Position numbers and translations under genes: made by a program. The notes under the pieces were generated by a model. The model was not told the DNA's origin. It did not search any database and saw nothing but the letters and a program-made list of their open reading frames with translations. A DNA stretch of 25,424 nt from Eubacteriales Family XIII. Incertae Sedis bacterium (GTDB lineage: Bacteria; Bacillota; Clostridia; Peptostreptococcales; Anaerovoracaceae): assembly GCA_031283865.1 (NCBI GenBank), contig JAITAX010000109.1, forward strand, positions 1 through 25,424. Direction: 5' to 3'. Shown in pieces: positions 15,016 through 22,845 of this stretch (the first letter of the stretch is position 1; every line of letters begins with the position of its first letter).

Positions 15016-16719
15016 ATGGCAGAGTATCTTTCTCCCGGCGTATATGTGGAAGAGTATGATTCCTCTCCGCGCGCCATTGAGGGCGTCGGCACCAGTACAG
15101 CGGGCTTCATCGGCATGACGGTCAAGGGACCCGCGGTGGGCGCGCCCTCGCTGGTAACAAACTACGCCGATTTCACGAGGCAGTACGGCGGCTTCCTGCC
15201 CGAGCATACGCACGGCGAGTTCCGCTATCTTCCGAACGCGGTGGAGCAATTCTTTGTGAACGGCGGAACGCGCTGCTACATCAGCCGCGTGATTCCCGAG
15301 GACGCGAAAGTGGCGACGGCCTCACAGGGCATCCTGTCCCTGCGCGCAGCCAATGAGGGCAAGTGGGGCAACAAGCTCACGATCAGCTTCATTTCCACGA
15401 ACAAGCGCAAGCTGCAATTGATCGCTTCGGAGAGCGAGCTTGTCTATACGGCCAAGTCCGTCGCGAGTTTCCGCGAGGGTGACGTCGTCGAATTTGCGGG
15501 GGAGATCAACCGCATCGCCGCGATCTCGGAGAACACGATCACCTTTGAGAAGCCCTTTGCGACAAGCCCCGTGGACGCCGCGCTGATTCCGAAAACGCTG
15601 GTTTACTCCGTCGAAATGGATGTCGTGATCCGCGCGGGATCCGAGGTGGAGAACTACGCGGACGTGACGCTCAACGAGCTTTCATCCAACTATCTCGGCA
15701 AAAGGCTGATCGCCAGTTCCTTGGTCTCGGCCACGCTGAACCCGCCCGCAGATTCCCTCGTGAACCCCGTGTCCGCGATCTTCGGCGACGGCAAGCTGAA
15801 AGGCACGATCTCCTTTGAGGGCGGCAGCGACGGTTCCATCGACGCCGTCAACGCCGGAACGTTCATCGGCACGGACAACGGCCCCGGACAGCGGACGGGC
15901 TTGCAGGCTTTTGTGGAAAACAACGTCGTCAGTCTGCTGCTCGCGCCCGGCATCACGATTCCGGAGGTGATCGCGTCCCTCGCGGCCTACTGCGAACGCG
16001 AGAAGAACTGCTTTGCCATCCTCGACATTCCGCAGGAGCTGACAAAGACGGGCGAGATCATAGAGTACCGCAATCTGATCGACAGCACCTATGCCGCTTT
16101 CTATCACCCGTGGATACAGGTGTTCGACCGCGAGACCAAGAAGCCGGGCTTTCTGCCGCCGAGCGGCGCCGTGGCGGGCGTGTTTTCGAGGACGGACGTG
16201 AGCCGCGGCGTGCATAAGGCGCCGGCCAACGAGGTCGTCAGTTGCACGGGGCTTTCGATCAGCTACACGGTGGGCGAACAGGACATCCTGAACCCGGCCG
16301 GCGTGAATCTGATCCGCGCGCTGCCCGGCCAGGGCATCCGCATCTGGGGCGCGCGCACCGCAAGTTCCAACGCGGCTTTCAAATACGTCAACGTCAGGCG
16401 TCTCTTCATCTTCGTGGAGCAGAGCATCAAGGCCGCGACGAACTGGGTGGTGTTCGAGCCGAACAATTCTTCGCTGTGGGCGCGCGTACAAATCACGATT
16501 GCGTCCTTCCTCGAAACGCTCTTCCGTTCGGGCATGTTGGCCGGCGAAACCGCGGAAGAAGCTTTCTTCGTGGAAATCGGTTCGACGACGATGAGCCGCG
16601 ACGACATCCTGAACGGTCGTCTGATCTGCAACATCGGGATTGCGCCGTCGCGTCCGGCTGAGTTTGTGATCTTCAGGCTGACGCAGTTCACAGCCGAGGC
16701 GGGCGCCGAGACCGAATAG
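15016..16719 (+). CDS. Contractile tail sheath protein
   Basis: A 567-aa phage-type tail sheath, the polymer that contracts to drive the tube. The N terminus has the classic YLSPGVYVEEYDSSPRAI then GVGTSTAGFIGMTVKGP and FVNGGTRCYISRV. The C-terminal sheath domain holds VNLIRALPGQGIRIWGART, FKYVNVRRLFIFVEQSIKAA, NNSSLWARVQITIASFL and the final strand region of the interlocking mesh (APSRPAEFVIFRLTQF). Only one sheath gene is present, whereas Afp and PVC encode three. It is followed by the tube gene after an AT-rich 78-nt spacer. Confidence 0.95.
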   Translation: MAEYLSPGVYVEEYDSSPRAIEGVGTSTAGFIGMTVKGPAVGAPSLVTNYADFTRQYGGFLPEHTHGEFRYLPNAVEQFFVNGGTRCYISRVIPEDAKVATASQGILSLRAANEGKWGNKLTISFISTNKRKLQLIASESELVYTAKSVASFREGDVVEFAGEINRIAAISENTITFEKPFATSPVDAALIPKTLVYSVEMDVVIRAGSEVENYADVTLNELSSNYLGKRLIASSLVSATLNPPADSLVNPVSAIFGDGKLKGTISFEGGSDGSIDAVNAGTFIGTDNGPGQRTGLQAFVENNVVSLLLAPGITIPEVIASLAAYCEREKNCFAILDIPQELTKTGEIIEYRNLIDSTYAAFYHPWIQVFDRETKKPGFLPPSGAVAGVFSRTDVSRGVHKAPANEVVSCTGLSISYTVGEQDILNPAGVNLIRALPGQGIRIWGARTASSNAAFKYVNVRRLFIFVEQSIKAATNWVVFEPNNSSLWARVQITIASFLETLFRSGMLAGETAEEAFFVEIGSTTMSRDDILNGRLICNIGIAPSRPAEFVIFRLTQFTAEAGAETE

Positions 16720-16797
16720 ACACATGCGCACCAAAACGAAAGCGAGCATTTGATATTTTATTAAAATTGTAAAAATCTAAACACTGGAGGCAATATC

Positions 16798-17298
16798 ATG
16801 GCAACGGAAGCAGAAAATACGGCCGGATTGTATTATCCATTGACAAAAATGAACTTCCTCGTTACGGTGGATGACGTCAGCGGCGTCGCCGCTTTCAACG
16901 AGGTGACGGGCATCGATGCGTCGGTTGACGTCATCGAATTTAGGCAGGGGAACGCGAACAGCTTGGCCCCCGTCAAGATTCAGGGACTCGTCAAGCACGG
17001 AAACATCACGCTGAAGATGGGCTACACGCGCAGTCAGGATTTCAAGATCTGGATTCAGAACTGCGTGAGCGAGCGGCGCGGCGCAACGCCGCGCAAAAAT
17101 GTGACGATTGAACTCATCGACATCAGCGGCGGCTCCCCGCAGAGCACCGTCACGGCGACGGTCGACTCAACGCTGACGTGGATGCTCAAGGACGCGTGGG
17201 TTACGAAGTACACGGGTCCCGACCTCAACTCATCCACGAGCGAAGTCGCGATCGAATCCGTGGAGATCGCCTACGAAGAGCTTACGATTCCGAATTAA
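16798..17298 (+). CDS. Tail tube protein (T4 gp19/Afp1-like)
   Basis: A 166-aa phage tail-tube family protein that forms the inner tube. Landmarks are NFLVTVDDVSGVAAFNEVTG near the N terminus, VIEFRQGN, VKHGNITLKMGYTRSQDFKI, and WMLKDAWVTKYTGPDLN with a closing SVEIAYEEL strand. Length and order fit Afp1/Pvc1. CTGGAGG lies 7-8 nt before the ATG. The 78-nt spacer in front (16720-16797) is AT-rich and could hold a weak extra promoter, but I could not find a convincing -35/-10 pair. Confidence 0.93.
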   Translation: MATEAENTAGLYYPLTKMNFLVTVDDVSGVAAFNEVTGIDASVDVIEFRQGNANSLAPVKIQGLVKHGNITLKMGYTRSQDFKIWIQNCVSERRGATPRKNVTIELIDISGGSPQSTVTATVDSTLTWMLKDAWVTKYTGPDLNSSTSEVAIESVEIAYEELTIPN

Positions 17299-17310
17299 TA
17301 GGGGTTCGCA

Positions 17311-17673
17311 ATGACAACGGTTTACGATTTTGAACTGCCTAAGGGCTATGTGGATTCACAGGGGACGGTGCATCGCAAGGGAAAGATGCGCCTCGCGACG
17401 GCGGGCGATGAGATCGGTGCCACGCGCGACCCGCGCGTACTGTCCAATCCCTCTTACCTGACCATCGCGGTGCTGTCCAAGGTGATCACGGAGATCGAGG
17501 GCATGGAAAGCGTGGCGCCGAACATCCTCGAGCGGTTCTTTACGGCGGACCTGGCTTTTCTGCAGGATATGTACCAGCGCATCAACAACATCGAGCCGCC
17601 GACCATGACGGTCGTGTGCGAGGGTTGCGGGAATACCATGCAGGTCCCCATAAATTTTACGCGCGAGGGATAA
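17311..17673 (+). CDS. CIS tail-assembly-like protein with CxxC motif
   Basis: A 120-aa protein resembling the small phage tail-assembly (gp41-like) proteins found next to tube genes in CIS loci. It has a beta-rich N terminus (YDFELPKGYVDSQGTVHRKG), a central helix containing LERFFTADLAFLQDMYQRIN, and a C-terminal CEGC (CxxC) motif in the place of the family's zinc-ribbon-like end. A single CxxC is visible, so a full zinc ribbon would need a partner chain. AGGGG lies just before the ATG. The 3' end overlaps the next reading frame (-1 frame) by up to 58 nt and contains a slippery heptamer, so a frameshifted 188-aa fusion is possible. Confidence 0.82.
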   Translation: MTTVYDFELPKGYVDSQGTVHRKGKMRLATAGDEIGATRDPRVLSNPSYLTIAVLSKVITEIEGMESVAPNILERFFTADLAFLQDMYQRINNIEPPTMTVVCEGCGNTMQVPINFTREG

Positions 17674-17876
17674 GGCTCTACCCGGAGGAAGCTCTCTTCC
17701 GGGAGATGTCCTTTATTTCCTACTACTTTCACTGGAGCCGTGCGGATGTGGAAACGCTTTCGCACAATGATCGCAGGCGCTGGTGCCGGGAAATTTCGGA
17801 GATCAACGCGAGCCTGAATCCCTCGGACAAAAAAGAAAAGAGCATTTTGGAGCTGGGAAGAACGCAAAGACGCTGA
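17616..17876 (+). CDS. DUF6760-like small CIS protein, start uncertain (possible -1 frameshift product)
   Basis: The conserved part is LYPEEALFREMSFISYYFHW then LSHNDRRRWCREISEIN, matching small DUF6760-type CIS proteins (family pattern: aromatic-H/Y-FHW, LxHxxR, W, EI, IN). The frame is -1 relative to the upstream gene and stops at 17874-17876. No good start is visible. GTG at 17616 and TTG at 17625 lack a spaced Shine-Dalgarno, ATA at 17670 is non-standard, and ATG at 17706 would cut off the conserved N terminus. If made by frameshifting it would begin at 17658 as an extension of the upstream protein. Its exact function is not known to me; a tube or baseplate assembly role is inferred. Confidence 0.75.
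   Translation: MRGLREYHAGPHKFYARGIRLYPEEALFREMSFISYYFHWSRADVETLSHNDRRRWCREISEINASLNPSDKKEKSILELGRTQRR
17652..17658 (+). promoter_or_regulatory. Candidate -1 ribosomal frameshift slippery heptamer A AAT TTT
   Basis: In the reading frame of the upstream gene the codons are CCC ATA AAT TTT ACG, giving X XXY YYZ = A AAT TTT, 15 nt before the TAA. Slipping back one base continues as TTT TAC GCG CGA GGG ATA into the DUF6760-like frame. Programmed -1 frameshifts are common in tail-assembly chaperone genes of long-tailed phages. Use of this site has not been shown. Confidence 0.5.
17681..17703 (+). other. Stem-loop downstream of the slippery site
   Basis: CCCGGAGGA (17681-17689) can pair with TCTTCCGGG (17695-17703) around the loop AGCTC, a 9-bp stem with one G-U pair. 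It starts 22 nt after the heptamer, which is longer than the usual 5-9 nt spacing. It also hides a GGAGG that might otherwise recruit ribosomes to the ATG at 17706. Confidence 0.5.
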
Positions 17877-17926
17877 ACCGCCGTCTTGCGGCCCTCCCGG
17901 GCATTCGCAACACTGAGAGAGTTATT

Positions 17927-18415
17927 ATGGCAGAGAGAGGTTTAGACAAGAGCAATATAGTGGTCCTCAACGAGGGCCTCAACCCCCTGGTAAATTTCAA
18001 CTTTTTGCTGCGCGTGGAAGCGGTGTTCGACCTGCCGTGCAAAAGCGTGAAAGCTTTCACGCGCGAACTGGAGTACGAGCATATACAGGAGGGCGGCCTG
18101 AACGATTACGTGCATCTGCGGCGCAAACCCATCACCAAGCCTTTCGTGCTGGAGGTTGAACGCTACGTGGGCGTGGACTACGTGGACCCGCTGCCCCTCG
18201 GCGCCGATTTGGTGCTGCCCGTGATGCTGTTCGTAAGCCGCAGGCAGAACGATTTCCTGTCCGTGCGGCGCAGCTACGTCTTTACGGGCTGTACGGTCGT
18301 GAAGAAAGTCTACGGGGAACTGGCAGCCGAGCAATCCGGCCTGCTGACGGATACGATCACGCTCGCATACCGCGAGATGGTCTGTCTGGACATCCCCGAT
18401 GTAAGGTCTTTCTGA
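17927..18415 (+). CDS. Second tail-tube-family protein (gp19-like, Afp5-type tube initiator)
   Basis: A 162-aa member of the gp19 tube family, distinct from the major tube. It has LVNFNFLLRVEAVFDLPCKS near the start, the family block RELEYEHIQEGGLNDYVHLR, then KPFVLEVERYVG and RRSYVFTGCTVVKKVYGEL with a closing ITLAYREM strand. In Afp/PVC the equivalent Afp5 joins the main tube to the baseplate hub. The start at 17927 is chosen because MAERG begins the family-like sequence and TGAGAGAG lies about 7 nt upstream. The frame is open further upstream without a good start. Confidence 0.88.
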   Translation: MAERGLDKSNIVVLNEGLNPLVNFNFLLRVEAVFDLPCKSVKAFTRELEYEHIQEGGLNDYVHLRRKPITKPFVLEVERYVGVDYVDPLPLGADLVLPVMLFVSRRQNDFLSVRRSYVFTGCTVVKKVYGELAAEQSGLLTDTITLAYREMVCLDIPDVRSF

Positions 18416-18440
18416 GGACGGATAAGGAGGTCCGCAGCGT

Positions 18441-21200
18441 ATGCTTACAATGGATCGTCCCATCAACCTTACCGTCAAGGAGGGCCTGCTCGGCCCGGAC
18501 GCCTCGTTCGGCGAAAGGATCAGGGCGAACTACGAGATCATGACGGCGACTTTTTCTTCTGAGGAACTGCTGTTTTTGCTGGTGAATCCGCCGGAAACGC
18601 CCTATCCGGAAAGCGACGTCTTCCATATTGCGATGGGCGACGTCCGCAAGGATACGCAAAACATCCTGTTCAGCGTCGTGAACAACATCATCAACCGCAT
18701 CCTGTTGGAGGACCGCAGCGCGCTCAGCTATCAGGACACGGTGTATCTGGACATGGCCCTGCGGAAGTTCGGCGTGCAGAACGTCGCGTCTTTCATGGAG
18801 CAGGTCCGCGTGCTTCGCGCGGAAAACCTCAGCGTGCACCGGCTGACGGCACTGTACGGGGACAACCTGCATACCCTGCGCGAAACGCTGACGCGCGAGA
18901 CGGAAGCGCGCGGCGGACCTGTGAAAACGGCGGAGGCGGAGGGCGAAGCGCGCGGCAAGGAGCGCTCGCTGTACCTGCACAGCGAGATACTGAAGCGCCT
19001 CGACACGCCGGGCATCGTCCGCACGCTCGCGCGCTTCGCGCGGGCTTCCTCGGAGAACCGCCTGCGCGTGGATGCGCGCGAGATGCAGATCTCCGAGCAC
19101 CGACGGGCCGCAATGGTCTTCGCTCTGAACGAATACCGAAGCGAGATTCCGGCTTTCGGCGCCGGGGATGTGTACTACAACAGAAACCACTACGAAACGG
19201 GCGACGTTCTCAAAGCGCCGCAGGATGAGAAATCCGTTCTGCGGCAGGCGCTGTCCGCCGCCCTCTTGCAGGTCGCGGACAACGTGACGACGAGCCGCGC
19301 GCAGGATCCGCCTGCGGAGCGGGCGCCGTGGCTCGACGTCACGGAGGCCCTGCGCGCCTCGGCGCGAAACTCCGTGGAGCGGCTCCTGTCGTTCCGCGCA
19401 TACGCCGTCGCCGCCGCAGCCGAGAACGCGGCTGCGCGCCGCGAACCCGCGGATTTGCAGACGCTCGCGCTGCTGTCGCGGAGCGAAGCGGAAGTCCTGA
19501 CGCGCTGCCTTTCGGAGATTCACAGGCACGACGCGCACCGAGGCGCGGCGGACGGAGAGGGATCGGCGGACACCGCGTTCCCGCCGCGCGCGGCGCGCGC
19601 GGCGGACGAGGCCGCGCGCAGCGCGCGGGAGATCGCGCGCGAAACCCTGCTTGAGCTTGCGCGCATATACAGCGCGCGGCTGCGCGCGTCGGAAACGCTG
19701 ACGCGGCGCGCAAGGGAGCGCGTCACGGAGGAAGTGCGCGCGGACGCGGCGTTTTGGGACGGCTCCGCCACTCTCGCGCGGCCGGCGGAGGCGCAAGCGC
19801 GCACCGAGGCGGACGCGGTCCCGCTCACGCATACGGCGCCGGCGTCCGGCGCCGAAGAGGAAACGCGCGCGGCATACGCGGAAGCGGCGCGCGACGCGAC
19901 TGCGGAGATTTCTCCCGCGGCGGGCGCGCCCCCCGCAGAGAGCGACGCGGCGGCACAGGCCTTGGCGCGCGTCATCGAGCCCGAGGACTTTGTCCGCACG
20001 ACGGAGCGGGAAACGGAGATCCGCGCGGAAACGGAGCGCGAAACCCTCCTGCTCGCGGCAGCGCAGGACGCGGAGCGAACGCCGGGGGAAAGCGCGCCCC
20101 GCGCGCAGGATGCGCCCTCTCCCGGCACGGGCCTTGGCGCGCGCCGGGACGAGCCTTTCTCGGCCGCGCTGTCGCACATCGCCCGGCCGGCCGCTTCTTT
20201 CGCCTACGCGACGGAGCGGACGGATGAGCGCTTTGCGGAACACAGGGTCGAAAGCCTGACGCTTGCGCGCGCGGAAACCGCACGCGCGGAAGCGGACGAA
20301 AGCGAAGACGCCGAAAGCGCGGCGCGCGCGGCTGCGGCCGAAAGCGCGGCGCAGAGTGAAACGGTCCTGCGCGAAATTCTGGATCGCGTCAATGCGGAGA
20401 ACAAGGAACGTCTGGAGCGCGTGCAGGAACTGCGTATGCACACGCGCGAGACCCCCGCCGCCGCGCCGCGCCCGGACAGGCAGCGCATCATGCGAGACGC
20501 GCTGCGGGCCATCGAGAACCCCGAACAGGTGCTTATGGAAAGCCTGACGCAGGAGAACGCCGTGCCGCGCACGGACCAAGGCGCGTGGGAAGAGGCCCTG
20601 ATCTACGCGGACGAGCCATCAAAGCGGATTCTGGAACTTTTGCAGCTGCTGCAGAAAGATCCGGCCGCAGCCGCGGCGGCGGGCGTCACGCTCGCGCGCG
20701 GTCCCGAGGCGCTCATGTCTGAGATCGCGGCCGTGGAGAGGGCGCGCGCCGAAGCCGCCGCGCCATCCGGAGAGATGATCCGGCACATCGCGCCGAGCGA
20801 ACCGGTGGAACGGCTGATCGAACGCGGCGCCGCCGCATCCGCCGCGCTTTCGCCCGCGCAGTCCGCAGGCGGCGAAACACCCGCGCGGAGAACGGACGCG
20901 CCCATCGTTCACAGGCGAACGCCCGCGCCGGATACAGAAGCGCCCGCGCAGCGGCGCGAGCAGCGCCTCGTCGAAGAGCGGGCGCGCCGCGACGAAACGA
21001 CGGAACAGACCGTGCGGACGAACGAGCTGCGGACGCAGAGCGAACAGATTACGCGCGATCTCGTCTCCGGCCGCACCGACGACATTGCGGAGATGATTAA
21101 TACGACGCTGCTGCGCCAGCTCGGAACCATTACGGACAGGGTCTACGGACAACTGGAGAAGAAGCTGCAAAGCGAAAAGTCCCGCAGAGGAAGGATATAG
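18441..21200 (+). CDS. Long Ala/Arg/Glu-rich protein, candidate tape-measure or tail-length protein
   Basis: A 919-aa protein with ordered ends and a very biased middle. Residues 1-145 look folded and conserved-like (PINLTVKEGLLG, DVRKDTQNILFSVVNNIIN). From about 150 to 860 it is dominated by Ala, Arg and Glu, with long helix-prone charged stretches and Pro-containing breaks. The last 50 residues (DDIAEMINTTLLRQLG, DRVYGQLEKKLQ) form a predicted amphipathic helix. No membrane segment. It takes the map position of Afp6, but its length and composition suit a tape measure better. None of the other genes in the window is an obvious tape measure. AAGGAGG lies 10 nt before the ATG. A ruler role is inference; a disordered scaffold is the alternative. 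Confidence 0.72.
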   Translation: MLTMDRPINLTVKEGLLGPDASFGERIRANYEIMTATFSSEELLFLLVNPPETPYPESDVFHIAMGDVRKDTQNILFSVVNNIINRILLEDRSALSYQDTVYLDMALRKFGVQNVASFMEQVRVLRAENLSVHRLTALYGDNLHTLRETLTRETEARGGPVKTAEAEGEARGKERSLYLHSEILKRLDTPGIVRTLARFARASSENRLRVDAREMQISEHRRAAMVFALNEYRSEIPAFGAGDVYYNRNHYETGDVLKAPQDEKSVLRQALSAALLQVADNVTTSRAQDPPAERAPWLDVTEALRASARNSVERLLSFRAYAVAAAAENAAARREPADLQTLALLSRSEAEVLTRCLSEIHRHDAHRGAADGEGSADTAFPPRAARAADEAARSAREIARETLLELARIYSARLRASETLTRRARERVTEEVRADAAFWDGSATLARPAEAQARTEADAVPLTHTAPASGAEEETRAAYAEAARDATAEISPAAGAPPAESDAAAQALARVIEPEDFVRTTERETEIRAETERETLLLAAAQDAERTPGESAPRAQDAPSPGTGLGARRDEPFSAALSHIARPAASFAYATERTDERFAEHRVESLTLARAETARAEADESEDAESAARAAAAESAAQSETVLREILDRVNAENKERLERVQELRMHTRETPAAAPRPDRQRIMRDALRAIENPEQVLMESLTQENAVPRTDQGAWEEALIYADEPSKRILELLQLLQKDPAAAAAAGVTLARGPEALMSEIAAVERARAEAAAPSGEMIRHIAPSEPVERLIERGAAASAALSPAQSAGGETPARRTDAPIVHRRTPAPDTEAPAQRREQRLVEERARRDETTEQTVRTNELRTQSEQITRDLVSGRTDDIAEMINTTLLRQLGTITDRVYGQLEKKLQSEKSRRGRI

Positions 21201-21203
21201 GCC

Positions 21204-21947
21204 ATGTACAACATTTCCGATGACCTGAAAAACAGCATTACGGGCAATATAGAACCCGCCTACATCGTTGTGCATGATTTTCGCGAGCGGTCGACCGCAT
21301 ACGATACCGCCGCCCAAAAGGACGCGGCGGGCATCGCGGACGGGTTGCTCATGCGCAAACAAAAGGCTGTGGGCGCGAACAACAAGATATTTCGCGTGCA
21401 GTACAACCCCTCGGAACTGGAGTTGAACGCCTTTGCCACACCGATCAAGAAACAGGATGTTCGACCGAACAACGGGGCGGCCTCCGCCGACGCGGAAACC
21501 TCGCAGCCCGGCAAAATCGAGCTGAGCGCAACCCTGTGGTTCGATAAGATGTCGCCCGCGACTTCGTTTCTGTTGGACAAAAACATCGCGCCCACGAGCG
21601 TTTCCGGCATTACGAACGCCGTCAAATCGTTCACGAAAGAGGAAAGCGTTCGTGACGAGGTGGAGGGCCTCATCGCGGCCATGCGCAACCGGCTCACGCA
21701 GACGGTTACCCTATACTGGGCGGATTTCGTGTTTACGGGGATGCTCTTCAGCGTCAAGGCGCGCTACACGATGTTTTCCGCGAAAGGCACGCCCGTGCGC
21801 GCGACGGCGGCAATCCGCGTGCGGCAGGAATTGACCCGCGAAAGCGCGGAGCGCTGGTACGGCGATATGAAAAACGCGTTTTCGGGCGGCGCGAGCATCA
21901 ATGACCGCGCGCGGCAGAAAGTCTCCAATTTGTTTAATTTGGGTTAG
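21204..21947 (+). CDS. CIS_tube-type baseplate adaptor, copy 1 (Afp7 N-terminal-like, no LysM)
   Basis: A 247-aa protein matching the N-terminal CIS tube domain of Afp7/gp53-like adaptors. Seen are the hallmark FRVQYNPSELELNAF, the LSATLWFDKM strand, and TVTLYWADFVFTGMLFSVKA followed by YTMFSAKGTPVRATAAIRV. It ends KVSNLFNLG. Afp7 normally adds a LysM domain; this copy has none. Such proteins form the collar between the tube initiator and the hub. It begins 3 nt after the preceding stop, so the two are translationally coupled, and is followed by a paralogue after a structured 93-nt spacer. Confidence 0.9.
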   Translation: MYNISDDLKNSITGNIEPAYIVVHDFRERSTAYDTAAQKDAAGIADGLLMRKQKAVGANNKIFRVQYNPSELELNAFATPIKKQDVRPNNGAASADAETSQPGKIELSATLWFDKMSPATSFLLDKNIAPTSVSGITNAVKSFTKEESVRDEVEGLIAAMRNRLTQTVTLYWADFVFTGMLFSVKARYTMFSAKGTPVRATAAIRVRQELTRESAERWYGDMKNAFSGGASINDRARQKVSNLFNLG

Positions 21948-21959
21948 ATTTAAATATTT

Positions 21960-22039
21960 GTTACGGTTCAGGCCCCGGAGGCCGACCTCTGCACTGTAAC
22001 GAGTGTTTTCACACTTATTTGCGGCAACCGTTCGGTTGC
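21960..22039 (+). promoter_or_regulatory. Three consecutive RNA stem-loops in the spacer between the two CIS_tube genes
   Basis: Hairpin 1 spans 21960-22000: GTTACGGT pairs with ACTGTAAC, one T-C mismatch, then CAGG with TCTG; the 15-nt loop can fold further through GGCC/GGCC. Hairpin 2 is 22002-22015: AGTGT-TTTC-ACACT. Hairpin 3 is 22024-22039: GCAACC-GTTC-GGTTGC, ending 1 nt before the ATG at 22041. No run of T follows any of them, so they are not typical terminators. This is the longest gene-free spacer inside the operon, and the following gene lacks a clear Shine-Dalgarno. A processing or translation-control element is possible. Confidence 0.5.
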
Positions 22040-22040
22040 A

Positions 22041-22835
22041 ATGGTGGCAAACATGAACATGAGCACGATAAAAGACGCGGCTGCGAACGCCGCCGCCAAT
22101 GCGCTCGGGGATACGAAGAAAGCCTTTTTGGTTATTCACAATATTTCGAGCAGCGGCTTCGCCGGCGCCAAAGACTTCAAGGACGCCTCCGTATTCCAAA
22201 GCGGCGGCCCCGGCGATTTTTCCCTGAATATCGCGGGCGACGATTCCGACTGTTTCCTACAGGTGCAGTACAACCCCTCTTCGCTTGATTTCAACGCGAA
22301 CGCGGAGCAGATCCCCGTGAAATCGCTGCAACAAAACGTCATCGCCGACATACCGCAGCAGTTCACAAAACCGCCGTCGGTAACGCTGTCCGTGGATCTC
22401 GTGTTTGACGCGATGAACGTCAAAGACAGCTTTATGTCGGAAAAATTCAGCACTTCGACGGGCGGCATCGCCTCCGCGGGGCTTGCGGCCCTGAACAAGG
22501 AGCAATTCACCGTGCAGCCGCAGACCAACGCGCTGCTGGCCCTTTTGATGTTTTCGAACACGCACAACGTCACGTTCTATTGGTCCGATCTGATGTTCTA
22601 CGGAATCGTCATGGAGGCGCGGGCGAAATACACGATGTTTTCCGTTTCCGGCCGGCCCGTGCGCAGCTTCGTGACGCTCATGATACAGCAGGATCTCGGA
22701 GGGACCGACGGAGGTGACGGAACCTATTGGGACAAGGCTTTCGACAAGTGCTTCGGCGACGAAAATTCGACGAGTTCTTTCGGCGGACAGTCCGCGGGGC
22801 AATCCGTCGGAAATCTGTTCAATCTTGGGTTTTGA
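22041..22835 (+). CDS. CIS_tube-type baseplate adaptor, copy 2 (Afp7 N-terminal-like, no LysM)
   Basis: A 264-aa paralogue of the preceding gene. The shared landmarks are LQVQYNPSSLDFNANAEQIP, TLSVDLVFDAM, NVTFYWSDLMFYGIVMEARA then YTMFSVSGRPVRSFVTLMIQ, and the same C-terminal end, SVGNLFNLGF. It has no LysM domain. An N-terminal Ala-rich helix (KDAAANAAANALGDTKKA) is extra compared with copy 1. ATGs at 22041, 22053 and 22059 are all possible starts; only a weak GGTGG precedes 22053. Two unlike copies could form a mixed collar or serve different interfaces. Confidence 0.88.
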   Translation: MVANMNMSTIKDAAANAAANALGDTKKAFLVIHNISSSGFAGAKDFKDASVFQSGGPGDFSLNIAGDDSDCFLQVQYNPSSLDFNANAEQIPVKSLQQNVIADIPQQFTKPPSVTLSVDLVFDAMNVKDSFMSEKFSTSTGGIASAGLAALNKEQFTVQPQTNALLALLMFSNTHNVTFYWSDLMFYGIVMEARAKYTMFSVSGRPVRSFVTLMIQQDLGGTDGGDGTYWDKAFDKCFGDENSTSSFGGQSAGQSVGNLFNLGF

Positions 22836-22845
22836 GGTTAAATAA

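Noticed and set aside
16750..16780. Possible internal promoter (TTGATA with AT-rich sequence) between sheath and tube.
   Set aside because: No acceptable -10 hexamer at correct spacing; only general AT-richness remains.
17829..17835. AAAAAAG run as a second slippery site inside the DUF6760-like frame.
   Set aside because: It is out of phase for A AAA AAG slippage in that frame and there is no alternative frame worth entering.
18357..20579. A 740-codon open frame on the minus strand opposite the Ala/Arg/Glu-rich gene, and similar long minus-strand frames at 3818-5446, 8370-10124 and 11204-12985.
   Set aside because: Their translations are Arg/Ala/His-rich mirror products of GC-rich codons, have no recognisable motifs and overlap well-supported plus-strand genes entirely.
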